This document shows positions 43,318-51,827 of a DNA stretch of 64,000 bases, in pieces. The translations under genes were made by a program, and so were the position numbers. The stretch covers positions 372,001 through 436,000 of the forward strand of contig NZ_FOBG01000001.1 of the NCBI RefSeq assembly GCF_900109645.1. Direction: 5' to 3'. The stretch comes from Duganella sp. CF402 (GTDB lineage Bacteria; Pseudomonadota; Gammaproteobacteria; Burkholderiales; Burkholderiaceae_D). Below the pieces are notes generated by a model. That model was not told the origin of the DNA, did not search any database, and worked only from the letters and a program-made list of their open reading frames with translations. How positions within the stretch are numbered: the first letter of the stretch is position 1; every line of letters starts with the position of its first letter.

Positions 43318-44103
43318 TTAAAACTTGTAGATCAGCGCAGTCATGACCATTGGCGTGGTCTTGCGCTTGGTGAGCGGGCTGTCGGCCGCGTCCGAGGTCA
43401 GGCGGTTGATGCCCAGGCCGCTGTGCACCGACCACTTCGCATCGAGCACGTGGTTCCAGTTGATGCCGGCCGTGACGTTCTCGAAGCCGGCCTTGGCGGT
43501 GTAGGTGCGGTAGCCGGAGTAGAGGGCTTGCCGGGCCGTCACGCCGTAGTAGGTTTGCATGTGCTTGTTGTCGCCGTAGGTTGCGGACATGCCGAAGCCA
43601 ATTTGGTCGCTGCTGTCGCTGTACAGCGGCGTGTTGGCGCTGATGGCGTAGGTGTTGCCGTACTCGCGATGGTTGATGTTCTGCCTGGTGGTGAAGTCCA
43701 GACCGACCGAGCCGAGCTGGTAACCCACGCTCAGTACTGCCTGCGCCGAACCGTCAATCTTGCCCATGCCCTTCAGCGCATCCGAGCCGGAGAAGTAATT
43801 CCTCTTGTGGTCCTCGCGCCCGCCGCCGTAGCCCAGTGCTGCGCTCAGTTTGAAATCGCCAACCGTGGTTTCGTAGCCGATGCCTCGCTGGGTGCTGAGG
43901 AATACGCCGCTGGCGTAAGTGCGCTCAAGGAAAGGCAGCGGCAGCACGCGGCTCTTGTCGGCGCCCGCATATTCCGGCACGTAGGCCAGGCCGATGCCGG
44001 CGCTGAAGCTGTCGCCGGATGGCGCCGGTTTGGCGTCTTCGGCAAAGCTCTTGCCGCTGAAGGCGCAAATCGATAGCAGGGCAAACGAGATGAGGTGGCG
44101 CAT
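43318..44103 (-). CDS. MipA/OmpV family outer-membrane protein
   Basis: About 261 residues from ATG 44103, where a signal peptide MRHLISFALLSICAFSGKSF starts (the frame opens 12 residues earlier). The mature protein is beta-barrel-like with alternating hydrophobics and many aromatic residues, ending in Phe (ALIYKF), the usual last residue of outer-membrane barrels. GFEQ-type sequence (AGIGLAYVPEYAGADKS) matches MipA/OmpV. MipA family proteins scaffold murein synthesis or act as porins; which here is unknown. Divergent from the glutathione S-transferase gene. Confidence 0.85.
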   Translation of the reverse strand: MRHLISFALLSICAFSGKSFAEDAKPAPSGDSFSAGIGLAYVPEYAGADKSRVLPLPFLERTYASGVFLSTQRGIGYETTVGDFKLSAALGYGGGREDHKRNYFSGSDALKGMGKIDGSAQAVLSVGYQLGSVGLDFTTRQNINHREYGNTYAISANTPLYSDSSDQIGFGMSATYGDNKHMQTYYGVTARQALYSGYRTYTAKAGFENVTAGINWNHVLDAKWSVHSGLGINRLTSDAADSPLTKRKTTPMVMTALIYKF

Positions 44104-44224
44104 GATGGACTCCCTTGGTGTGGTTTTAGACGGGCGCAAGTGTCCCAGCTATTACCGGCCGCCGCCATCGCTGCCGCTGAAGTATCATGTGCTGAAATCT
44201 TTGGTATCGCTTTATGGAGCCGCC

Positions 44225-44887
44225 ATGTCACTGACCCTGTACTACCATCCGCTGGCCTCGTTCTGTCACAAGGTGTTGATTGCGCTGTATGAGAGCGGCA
44301 TCGACTTCGACAAGCGCGTCATCAACCTCGGCGAGGAAGCCGATCGGGCCGAATTGGAAGCGATCTGGCCGCTGTGCAAATTCCCGGTGCTGCGCGACCA
44401 CGCCAAGCGGCGCGATGTGCCGGAAACTTCCATCATCATTGAATACCTGGACCGCCACTATCCGGGCGCGCAGCCGATGATTCCGGCCGACTGGGATGCG
44501 GCGCTGGACGTGCGCCTGTGGGACCGCTTCTTCGATAACTACGTGCAGGAGCCGGTGACCACCATCGTCATGGCGCACCTGACCGGCCTCAGCTGCGACC
44601 AGACCAAGGAGCGCACCAAGCTCAAGACGGCGTACAAGATGATCGAAAAGCGCATGAGCACGCGCAGATGGATGTGCGGCGAGGCCTTCAGCCTGGCCGA
44701 TTGCGCGGCGGCGCCGGCGCTGTTCTACGCCGCCACGCTGTTGCCGTTCCCCGAGGAGTACCAGCACTTGCAGGGATACTTTGAACGGCTGGTCAGCCGG
44801 CCCTCGGTCAAGCAGGTGCTGGATGAGGCCAAGCCGTTTTTCTCGCTGTATCCGTTCGCCAGCGATATCCCGGACCGCTTCCTTTAA
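44225..44887 (+). CDS. Glutathione S-transferase family protein
   Basis: 220 residues from ATG 44225 with GGAG upstream. N-terminal thioredoxin-like domain (LTLYYHPLASFCHKVLIALYES, then CKFPVLRDH and ETSIIIEYLD, the glutathione site), C-terminal helices with FSLADCAAAPALFYA. The catalytic Ser/Tyr/Cys cannot be assigned with certainty (candidate Ser in LASFCHK). The end overlaps the phasin stop by four bases convergently. Detoxification role is generic. Confidence 0.88.
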   Translation: MSLTLYYHPLASFCHKVLIALYESGIDFDKRVINLGEEADRAELEAIWPLCKFPVLRDHAKRRDVPETSIIIEYLDRHYPGAQPMIPADWDAALDVRLWDRFFDNYVQEPVTTIVMAHLTGLSCDQTKERTKLKTAYKMIEKRMSTRRWMCGEAFSLADCAAAPALFYAATLLPFPEEYQHLQGYFERLVSRPSVKQVLDEAKPFFSLYPFASDIPDRFL

Positions 44888-45375
44888 TTCTTGTTGCCTT
44901 CCGGCGCGTTTTGCATGGAGGCCGGCGCCTGGAAGGCCTGGTTCTGCTGGGCGATGGCGGCAAAGCGGCTGGCTTCATCGATCAGATGCTTGTTGGCGGC
45001 CTGGCGTCCGGCGTCGGCCAGTTCGCTGGCGGTGCGCGTGGTCTGCGGCACATGCTCCTGCGCGATCTGGCTGATGTCGGCCTGGAAATCGGTAACCACC
45101 TGCGCCACCCGCTGGTGGTAGGCCTGCAGTTTCTGCAGCGTCTCGCCGGCCTGTAGCGGCGCATTCTCGACGCGGCGTTCGTCCGGTGCCGTCAGCAAGA
45201 GGTAGCGCACCGCAGCCGTGGTGTCGTCCAGCGCCTCGCGGCTGAACTGCACATTCACTTCGGCCAGCTTGCGCAGCGAACCCAGCACGGCTTGGCTCAG
45301 GTCGGTGTAGTAGTCGATACGGGCTGACGCGTGGTTTTGGGCGGCCGGGGATAGCGTTTCTACAAACGAGTTCAT
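44884..45375 (-). CDS. Phasin family protein
   Basis: Polyhydroxyalkanoate granule surface protein. 163 residues from ATG 45375, mostly helical with amphipathic, Ala/Gln-rich segments: ETLSPAAQNHASARIDYYTDLSQAVLGSLRKLAEVNVQFSREALDD, the usual phasin region. The C-terminal tail is Gln/Ala-rich (QNQAFQAPASMQNAPEGNKN). No PHA synthase is nearby. The open frame upstream of this start contains a hairpin and is not used. Confidence 0.78.
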   Translation of the reverse strand: MNSFVETLSPAAQNHASARIDYYTDLSQAVLGSLRKLAEVNVQFSREALDDTTAAVRYLLLTAPDERRVENAPLQAGETLQKLQAYHQRVAQVVTDFQADISQIAQEHVPQTTRTASELADAGRQAANKHLIDEASRFAAIAQQNQAFQAPASMQNAPEGNKN

Positions 45376-45412
45376 GAGCTTACTCCTGTTGAGGTGAGGG
45401 GCCAAAAAGAGA

Positions 45413-45449
45413 GGGGGAGTGGACGCTTTGGCCTGGCGTCCGCTCCCCC
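45413..45449 (-). terminator. Intrinsic terminator of the M24 peptidase gene
   Basis: 14-bp stem (GGGGGAGTGGACGC / GCGTCCGCTCCCCC with one G-U pair) and a 9-base loop; on the - strand it is followed by CTCTCTTTTT. It lies 62 bp after the peptidase stop and 38 bp before the phasin start. Confidence 0.75.
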
Positions 45450-45510
45450 TATCATCGCAAATGTCGCCCGCTTTGGGCACTCCAAAGCCTGCTGGAACTA
45501 TTTGTTTTCC

Positions 45511-46821
45511 TTATTCAACGGATGGCGACGTCCGTGGCAGGAGGAAGATCGATTTCTGCCGGCCGTTGATGTAACGGACGCCACTTTCATCAAAATAGGC
45601 ATCCTCTTCCAGCATGATGCGTACCGGCTCTTTCCAGCCCGGAATGACGGTGGCGGCGTTCAGTTCGATCGAATAGGCGGTCTTGTAGCGCAGCACATCG
45701 TCGCCGCTGCCCGGCACGCCGCCCTGCATGTCCCACATGCCGATGGCCGGACCGGCGGCGTGGCCGTGGTAGCCGATCGGGTGGGTGTAGATGGTGGCGG
45801 CGATGCCTTCTGCTTTGGCCTGCTGCAGCGAGGCGGCCAGCACCTGATTGCCGCTACGGCCCAGCTTGAAGTTGCCGGTCAAAATATCCTGCAGGCGGTT
45901 GGCGGTGGCGAAGGCCTTGGTCAGCTCGGCCGGTGCGGCGGTTTCGCCCGGCTTCAGCACGTAGGCGTGTTCCTGGATGTCGGTGTTGAGGCGCAGGTAG
46001 GTGATGCCGATATCGACGTGCAGCAGGTCGCCCGGCACGATCACCTCGGCGTTGGCCAGGCCCTTGCCGGCGCGCTGGATCTCCACCGATGGATGGAACC
46101 AGGTGTCGTAGCCAAGGTCGCGGATCTTCTGGCGGAACCACCACACCACATCGTCGGTGGTGGTGATGCCGGGCGTGATCACGCGCTCGGAGAAGCCTTC
46201 TTCGATGATCTTGTGGGTGGCGTTCACCAGTTGCGGGTAGATCTGCATCTCGCGTTCGGTGCGGCTTTCCAGCCAGCGCACGGCCAGCGGTTCGGCCGAG
46301 ACCACGCGCTTTTTCAGCTCGGCCGGCAGGGCGGCCAGCAGCTCGGTATATTCGGTGTGGTCGATGCCGTCGGCGTGGTTGAAGTGGGTCGAGGTGTTGA
46401 CCGCGATCTTGGCTGGATTGCGCTGCTTGATGATGTCCACCAGCGCGGCCCACTGGTCCGGGAACTTCTTCATGTCCCACGCGGCGGCGATGCTCTTGCC
46501 GACGTTGTAGCGCGCCACAGCCAGGCGTTCCACCTTGCCGGTCCTGGCGTCGCGGTAGAACACCAGCATGGTGCGGCGGCGCGCGTGCAGCCATTCGGCC
46601 GGCAGCATGGTCTTGACCACCGGGTCTTCATTGTATTCGCGTGTGACCAGCACCCACATGTCGATGCCGGTCTGCTCCATCGCGGACGGCAGCAGGTTGT
46701 CGAAGCGGTCGACCAGCAATTCGTTGACGACCGTGGCCTGGTCGCGCACCGACAGCACTTGTGCTTGAGCTGGTGCGCCTGCGGCCAGGAGCAGGGAGAG
46801 GGCAAAGAGGAATTTTTTCAT
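45511..46821 (-). CDS. Secreted M24-family metallopeptidase (Xaa-Pro dipeptidase/aminopeptidase-like)
   Basis: 436 residues from ATG 46821, where the signal peptide MKKFLFALSLLLAAGAPAQA begins (the frame opens 14 residues earlier). C-terminal pita-bread fold with the metal ligands in order: LLHVDIG (Asp), RLNTDIQEH (Asp), IGYHGHAAGP (His), YSIELNA (Glu) and MLEEDAYFDESG (Glu). N-terminal domain is typical of creatinase/prolidase. Exported, which is unusual for most M24 enzymes. Its terminator is at 45413. Confidence 0.9.
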   Translation of the reverse strand: MKKFLFALSLLLAAGAPAQAQVLSVRDQATVVNELLVDRFDNLLPSAMEQTGIDMWVLVTREYNEDPVVKTMLPAEWLHARRRTMLVFYRDARTGKVERLAVARYNVGKSIAAAWDMKKFPDQWAALVDIIKQRNPAKIAVNTSTHFNHADGIDHTEYTELLAALPAELKKRVVSAEPLAVRWLESRTEREMQIYPQLVNATHKIIEEGFSERVITPGITTTDDVVWWFRQKIRDLGYDTWFHPSVEIQRAGKGLANAEVIVPGDLLHVDIGITYLRLNTDIQEHAYVLKPGETAAPAELTKAFATANRLQDILTGNFKLGRSGNQVLAASLQQAKAEGIAATIYTHPIGYHGHAAGPAIGMWDMQGGVPGSGDDVLRYKTAYSIELNAATVIPGWKEPVRIMLEEDAYFDESGVRYINGRQKSIFLLPRTSPSVE

Positions 46822-46899
46822 CCGATGATCTTGAGGCCGGATTTTGGCAATGTCAATCAACAATGTTTACAATGGCCGGACATACGCAAAGGAGAGAAC

Positions 46900-47688
46900 A
46901 TGGCAGCACCTTCGGTTTTTTATCTGCACGGCGGTCCGGCGCTCGGCCCGGTATTTGAGCGCGCCCGTTATCCGGACGCCGGCCATGTCCACTGGTGGCA
47001 CCAGCCGCTGGCCAAACCGTGCGCCGCGCGGCCGTATCAGGATCTGCTGGACGCCACGCTGGCTGAGTTCCGCCGCGTGGCCGCCGAAGCGGGCCAGCCG
47101 CTGACCGTGATGGCCAGTTCCTTCGGCGGCCATCTGGCGGTGCACCTGGCGCGTCAGGCGCCGGAGCTGGTCAAGGATATTGTGCTGCTGGCGCCGACCT
47201 ACAATCCGGAAGACGCCGCACTGCGCCTGGCGCGCCGCGCCTTCCGCGTGCACACCGACCATCCGAACGCGGCCAAGCTGGCCGTCGCGCTGGCCATGTA
47301 CGAGGACGATCCGGGCCGTCCGCGCTTCTGGGACGTGTTCGGCGCACTGTCGCTGCTGCCGGATGTGACGGAGCTGTATTTCGGCCCGAACGGCGGTCCG
47401 GAAGCGGCGCGTTCGTTCGCTGAATTGATTCAGCAGCCGGGCGCCTTCGACGGCCCGACCTCGGTGGCGACCTCGGACGATTTCTCGGCGCAGGACCACA
47501 CGCCGGCGCAAAGCCCGTTCACCGGCCCTGTCTCGGTACTGTTCGGCGCCTATGACCCGATGATCGACGCCGACAAAGACCGCGCCGTGTGGGAACAGAT
47601 CTTCCCGCAGGCCGCCTTCTTTAAAGTGGAGACGGGCCACTTCCCGCTGTTGGAGCTGACGCTGGAGCAATGCCTGGCTCCGGCCTGA
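46900..47688 (+). CDS. Alpha/beta hydrolase
   Basis: 262 residues from ATG 46900 with GGAGAG upstream (the much longer open frame upstream is antisense to the peptidase). YLHGGPALGP gives the oxyanion-hole HGG, and the nucleophile elbow is VMASSFGGHLAV (S in SSFGG). D in FGAYDPMIDAD and His in VETGHFPLLE complete the triad. No substrate is evident. Overlaps slightly upstream of the next gene. Confidence 0.85.
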   Translation: MAAPSVFYLHGGPALGPVFERARYPDAGHVHWWHQPLAKPCAARPYQDLLDATLAEFRRVAAEAGQPLTVMASSFGGHLAVHLARQAPELVKDIVLLAPTYNPEDAALRLARRAFRVHTDHPNAAKLAVALAMYEDDPGRPRFWDVFGALSLLPDVTELYFGPNGGPEAARSFAELIQQPGAFDGPTSVATSDDFSAQDHTPAQSPFTGPVSVLFGAYDPMIDADKDRAVWEQIFPQAAFFKVETGHFPLLELTLEQCLAPA

Positions 47689-47702
47689 GGCGCGATAGCA
47701 CG

Positions 47703-48173
47703 ATGCCACGAATTATTAGGCTCGCTCACAGAATCAAAGAGATCATCAGTAAATTAACTGAGAAAAACTATCCGCAGGTCGATTTAAATGATGAAAAAAT
47801 AATCCGGGAGCAGCGCGACAACATTAAAAGATTTCAGGTGTTGTGGCGGCGAGTGATGGTCGGGGTGGTTGGATCATTTGCGGTGTTCTTCATCGGCGTG
47901 AAACTGGTTCCGCCTGACCAAGCTCGTTGGCTTGTTCTGATGCTGTTTATGTTCATGATTCCAACGGTTTTTTTTGTGATCATGTACAAGTGTCCCAATT
48001 GCAAGGCGGTGCCCACTGGAACGGCCGTGAGCATCGGGCTGCGCGGGATTTCTTACAGCAAAGGCGTTCACCCGTTCCCCAAGCGTTGTGATTGCTGTGG
48101 TTTTTATTTATCTGAGCGAGCTCTGAAAAAAGACCTGAGGACATCCCAGCCAGATGCAGAACAAATTACCTAA
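47703..48173 (+). CDS. Membrane protein with zinc-ribbon-like CxxC pairs
   Basis: 156 residues from ATG 47703 (an earlier ATG at 47670 overlaps the hydrolase). Two adjacent hydrophobic helices (VMVGVVGSFAVFFIGVKL and WLVLMLFMFMIPTVFFVIM) follow a basic N-terminal stretch with coiled-coil character, and two CxxC pairs (CPNC and CDCC) flank a short loop, likely a metal site on the cytoplasmic side. The DNA is visibly more AT-rich than the neighbours, suggesting separate origin. I do not recognise the family. Confidence 0.55.
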   Translation: MPRIIRLAHRIKEIISKLTEKNYPQVDLNDEKIIREQRDNIKRFQVLWRRVMVGVVGSFAVFFIGVKLVPPDQARWLVLMLFMFMIPTVFFVIMYKCPNCKAVPTGTAVSIGLRGISYSKGVHPFPKRCDCCGFYLSERALKKDLRTSQPDAEQIT

Positions 48174-48264
48174 ATTTGCTTTAGCAACATTAGGGCAGTG
48201 CGTCCCTTCACAGCAGGAACAGTGCTTGTCGCTCAACTCATTGCGTAAGCGGAGAGGGTAAATC

Positions 48265-49338
48265 ATGACGCTACGTGTTCTTGCCGCAGTATTGTGCTGG
48301 TATGCACTGAATGCTGGCGCTGGCAGTATCGAAGACGCCAACGTTCTGGCGAAGCAGTCGATTCAACAAATCATGCAGGAGCAGCGCATCCCTGGGCTGC
48401 AAATCGCGGTGGTCAAGGACGGCCGGGTCGTGCTCTCTGAGAGCTACGGCCTGGCCAACGTTGAGAACAAGGTGCCCGCCACGGGTACCGTGCGCTTCCC
48501 GCTCAATTCCGCCACCAAGACGTTCACTGGTGTCGCCATGATGCAGTTGGCGGAAGCGGGGTTGGTCGATCTCGACGCGCCGCTGTCCCGTTACCTGGAC
48601 GACTTGCCACCGGCTTGGCGCGGGATACTTGTCCGCCAATTGCTGGGGCATACCTCCGGCCTGCCCGACATCGTGGACCAGCAAGGTTCTATCGAGGGCG
48701 GCAGCGAAGCAGCTGCATGGCGCGGCGCGAAATCGCGGCAAGTCGCGGCGCCGGCCGGCGAAGTGTTCTCCTACAACCAGACCAACTATGCCTTGCTGGC
48801 GCAGATCATCAGCAAGCAGAGCAAGCTGCCGTACGAGCGCTACGTCGCCGAGCATCAATTCGCCGTGGTCGGCATGCCGTTGGCGACCTTTGGCGACAGC
48901 TATGATCTGGTGCCCAACGCCGCCACCATCTATGCCTACAGTCAGCGTGGCACTTCGGCGCCTGACGATAACAACCGCCTATCCCACTGGTTTTATGACG
49001 TCCCCTACGGCTTATGGTCGGGCGCCGGCATTCAGACCACTGCGGACGAAGTGGCTCGCTGGTTGATCGCCCTATCGAAAGGCCAGATGATCAGCCAAGC
49101 CAGCCTGCAGCGCATGTGGACGCCGGAAAAGCTCAACAGCGGCGCCGATGGCCCGTGGGGCGCGGGCTGGCCGGTACTGCAAACCAAACCGGAGCGGCAA
49201 GTCGCAGGCATAGGCGGCGCTCGCGCGGCCTTCATCGTCTACCCGGAGCAGCGGCTGGCAGTGATCGTACTGACCAACCTCGCGGGAGCCAATCCACAAC
49301 GCTTCATTCCGCGCATCGCGGAGTTCTACAAGCCATAG
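48265..49338 (+). CDS. Secreted serine beta-lactamase-like hydrolase
   Basis: 357 residues. Signal peptide MTLRVLAAVLCWYALNAGA. The penicillin-binding/class C fold is seen: nucleophile Ser82 in NSATKTFTG (S-x-x-K), YNQ in FSYNQTNYALL in the place of Y-x-N, then the C-terminal GGARAAFIVYP (in place of the K-S/T-G triad). Likely a D-aminopeptidase, esterase or DD-peptidase rather than a true beta-lactamase. Substrate unknown. Confidence 0.85.
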   Translation: MTLRVLAAVLCWYALNAGAGSIEDANVLAKQSIQQIMQEQRIPGLQIAVVKDGRVVLSESYGLANVENKVPATGTVRFPLNSATKTFTGVAMMQLAEAGLVDLDAPLSRYLDDLPPAWRGILVRQLLGHTSGLPDIVDQQGSIEGGSEAAAWRGAKSRQVAAPAGEVFSYNQTNYALLAQIISKQSKLPYERYVAEHQFAVVGMPLATFGDSYDLVPNAATIYAYSQRGTSAPDDNNRLSHWFYDVPYGLWSGAGIQTTADEVARWLIALSKGQMISQASLQRMWTPEKLNSGADGPWGAGWPVLQTKPERQVAGIGGARAAFIVYPEQRLAVIVLTNLAGANPQRFIPRIAEFYKP

Positions 49339-49533
49339 GTATTGCGGTGTTATACAGCCGCATAATTGATTAGTAGGAGATTCCAGGAATTTCCTTTACA
49401 CTGACCGCCCAACTTCGGTACTTTGTCACCGTCTTGTTTCTTTCTGTCCTGGCCTGCCGGCCATTCCTGTCCGATCCTCGACCATTGGCTCTACTTGAGA
49501 GTGGGTTCGTTCGTCTACAGTAAGGAGCAATAC
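49339..49533 (+). promoter_or_regulatory. Leader of the cold-shock-like/infA pair
   Basis: 195 bp between the hydrolase stop and the cold-shock-like start, pyrimidine-rich (the 49420-49470 stretch). TTTACA at 49394-49399 could be a -35. A long leader is usual for cold-shock genes; no defined structure was shown. A good ribosome site (AAGGAG) at its end. Confidence 0.3.
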
Positions 49534-49752
49534 ATGCATACATATACCGGAACTATCCATTGGTTCAGCAGATTGAAAGGCATCGGCCAGATCAGGCCGG
49601 ATGCCGGTGGCTATGACGTCCTGGCCGATATCGGCGACTTCGCATTACACCAGCCCCCGGGCAGTCTCGAAAAAAATCTGGTCACGTATGAGTTCACACC
49701 GTCGGCGTCCGGCGGTCGTGCGACCAATATCCACGTAACGGCAAGGGGTTAA
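49534..49752 (+). CDS. Degenerate cold-shock-domain-like small protein
   Basis: 72 residues from ATG 49534, after AAGGAG (a 109-residue frame extends upstream but lacks a ribosome site). [32 protein letters not shown] matches the cold-shock domain pattern GTVKWF..KGFGFI..DGG.DVF, but RNP1 reads KGIGQI (no aromatic) and RNP2 reads DVLADI. The nucleic-acid-binding Phe residues are thus lost. It precedes infA by two bases, so the two are coupled. Confidence 0.65.
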   Translation: MHTYTGTIHWFSRLKGIGQIRPDAGGYDVLADIGDFALHQPPGSLEKNLVTYEFTPSASGGRATNIHVTARG

Positions 49753-49754
49753 AC

Positions 49755-50018
49755 ATGGCAAAAGAAGAGCTCATCGAAATGCCGGGCCTGGTCAATGAAG
49801 TCCTGCCGGACAGCCGCTTCCGCGTCCAACTCGAAAATGGCCATTGCCTGATCGCCTATTCCGCCGGCCGCATGAAAAAGAATTTTATCCGCATCCTCGC
49901 CGGTGACCGCGTGACACTCGAAATGTCGGCCTATGACCTGAGCAAGGGCCGCATCACCTTCCGCCACATCGATTCCCCCAAACAGCCCGGTACCCGCAGT
50001 ACCTACCGGCGCCGCTGA
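49755..50018 (+). CDS. infA: Translation initiation factor IF-1, second copy type
   Basis: 87 residues. S1-like OB-fold: [63 protein letters not shown] is a full IF-1 with a C-terminal tail of ~15 residues ([12 protein letters not shown]). IF-1 helps the initiator tRNA find the ribosomal P site. Betaproteobacteria often have two infA genes, one in the ribosomal-protein cluster; this is the other type. Its neighbour is the cold-shock-like gene two bases upstream, which suggests induction under cold stress. Confidence 0.9.
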   Translation: MAKEELIEMPGLVNEVLPDSRFRVQLENGHCLIAYSAGRMKKNFIRILAGDRVTLEMSAYDLSKGRITFRHIDSPKQPGTRSTYRRR

Positions 50019-50043
50019 CGCAGCGCCTTCCGGTCGTCATGCC

Positions 50044-51816
50044 TCAGCGGGCGAAGCGGGCTTCGATTTCTTCCAGCGTCTTGCCCTTGGTTTCGGGCAG
50101 CAGGAAGGTCGCGGTCAGGAAGTAGAGCAGCGTCGCGCCGGCCCACCACAGGAACATGGTCGCATAGCCGTACTGCCCCACAGTAGGCAGGAAGGTGGCG
50201 GCGATCATGGTCGATACGAACTGGTTGATCAGCAGCGCGATGCTCATGCCGTTGGAGCGGATGCGGGTCGGCATCAGTTCGGACAGCGCCAGCCACACGC
50301 ACACGCCGGGACCAACCGCGAAGCTGGCCACGAACAAGCACATGGCCAGCGCTACCCACCATCCATGCGACGACGGCGGCACGGCGGCGATGTCGGCGCG
50401 CTCGATGCGCAGCGGTGCGTTCAGGCCTTCTGCCGGATCGGCGAAGGGATTCAGGTGCAGTTTGCGGAAGAAGACGCCGATCACGCTGTCCGGCTGCACC
50501 GTGTCTTCGCGGCTCACATTTAACAGCGGCAGGGCGGCGTCGTCGCTGCGGCGGGTTTGGACGTTGGTGAAGGGGCCGTAGGAGTAGGCCACGGTCAGCT
50601 GCTGCGGCGCCGCGCCGGCGTTGATGCCCAGCGTTTGCAAGGTGGTGGCGTCGAGGCGCAGCGATACGCTGTCGGTCTGGATGCGGGCTTGCAGTTGCGC
50701 GCGCACGTCGCGCTGTTCTCCTTCCACACTGCGGAACAGCAGGCCGGCCGAGACCAGGGCGGTGACGATGCCGGCGGTGCCCAGCATCAGCAGGAATTTG
50801 CGACCCTTGCGGTCGACCAGCACCACTGCCACGATGGTCATCAAGGCGTTCAGCACTTTCAGCGCGACGTCGGCGGTGTTGGCGGTGGCGCCGGGCAGGC
50901 CGGCCTGGTTCAGGATGTTGACCACGTAGGCCAGCACGGAGTTGATGCCGGTGGCCTGGTTCAGGGCCAGGATCAGGCAGGCCAGCAGGAAGGGCAGCAC
51001 GTAGCGGCGGCTCAGGAGCGGATCGGTGGCGCGCTGCGCGGACGGATTGCCGGCAGCAGGAGCCAGTGCTTGCTGGATGTCGCGCAGCTCGGCCTCCGCT
51101 TCCTCGGCGGGGCGGGTGCGCAGCAGGGCGGTGCGGGCTTCTTCGATGCGGCCACGCTGCGCCAGCCAGCGCGGCGACTCGGCCAGCAGCAGCGCGCCGA
51201 CGGTGAATACGAGGCCCGGCGTCAGGCACCACCAGAAGATGCTGCGCCATGCGTGATCCTTGGCAGCAAACACTGCGGCGGTGCGCTCCGTTTCCGCCAG
51301 GTGCTGGGCGGCGGCGGTGGCTGCTTCCACGGAATTCGCCTGCATCAGGCCTATCACCGCAGCGGCGACCAAACCGATGGTCAGCAACAGCTGGAACAAG
51401 GCCGCGCCGCGTCCACGCTGACGCGCATGCAGGCACTCGGCCAGGTACAGCGGCACCACCACGCCGATCAGGCCACCGCTGACGCCTTGCAGCAAGCGGC
51501 CCAGCAGCAGCGGCAGGTAGCCATCGGCCAGCGCGATCAGGGGAATACTGAGCGTGAACAGCACGCCGGACAAGACCATCGCCCAGCGGCGGCCGATCCA
51601 GTCGGCCAGCGCGCCCGCAAATAAAGAAGACAGCACGGAGCCAAGCAGCACGGCGGCCACGATAAAACTCAGCTGCTGCGCACTTAGTCGCCACGCCACC
51701 GACGCTGTCGATTCCAGATAAGGCAAAGCACCCGCGATAATGCCAACGTCGATTCCGTAAAGTAGTCCACCCATCCCTGCAATGAACAATAAAAACATCA
51801 TGGCGCGTGCTTGCAT
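50044..51816 (-). CDS. Sugar porter family MFS transporter with a large internal insertion
   Basis: 590 residues; typical sugar porters have about 460-480. Signatures: LLYGIDVGIIAGALPYL, GALADWIGRR, RLLQGVSGGLIGVVVPLYLAE and the end LLPETKGKTLEEIEARF. Residues 363-482 form a soluble 120-residue insertion between TM9 and TM10, and a 35-residue loop occurs after TM5, at about 157-190. It is the last gene of the GalNAc operon (11 bp after the deacetylase gene) and is proposed to import GalNAc or a derived sugar through the inner membrane. Substrate is inferred from context only. Confidence 0.85.
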   Translation of the reverse strand: MQARAMMFLLFIAGMGGLLYGIDVGIIAGALPYLESTASVAWRLSAQQLSFIVAAVLLGSVLSSLFAGALADWIGRRWAMVLSGVLFTLSIPLIALADGYLPLLLGRLLQGVSGGLIGVVVPLYLAECLHARQRGRGAALFQLLLTIGLVAAAVIGLMQANSVEAATAAAQHLAETERTAAVFAAKDHAWRSIFWWCLTPGLVFTVGALLLAESPRWLAQRGRIEEARTALLRTRPAEEAEAELRDIQQALAPAAGNPSAQRATDPLLSRRYVLPFLLACLILALNQATGINSVLAYVVNILNQAGLPGATANTADVALKVLNALMTIVAVVLVDRKGRKFLLMLGTAGIVTALVSAGLLFRSVEGEQRDVRAQLQARIQTDSVSLRLDATTLQTLGINAGAAPQQLTVAYSYGPFTNVQTRRSDDAALPLLNVSREDTVQPDSVIGVFFRKLHLNPFADPAEGLNAPLRIERADIAAVPPSSHGWWVALAMCLFVASFAVGPGVCVWLALSELMPTRIRSNGMSIALLINQFVSTMIAATFLPTVGQYGYATMFLWWAGATLLYFLTATFLLPETKGKTLEEIEARFAR

Positions 51817-51827
51817 CGAGTCTCCGG

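Noticed and set aside
45394..46899. Long upstream extension of the hydrolase frame
   Set aside because: The first ~500 residues are antisense to the M24 peptidase; the real start has its own ribosome site at 46891-46900.
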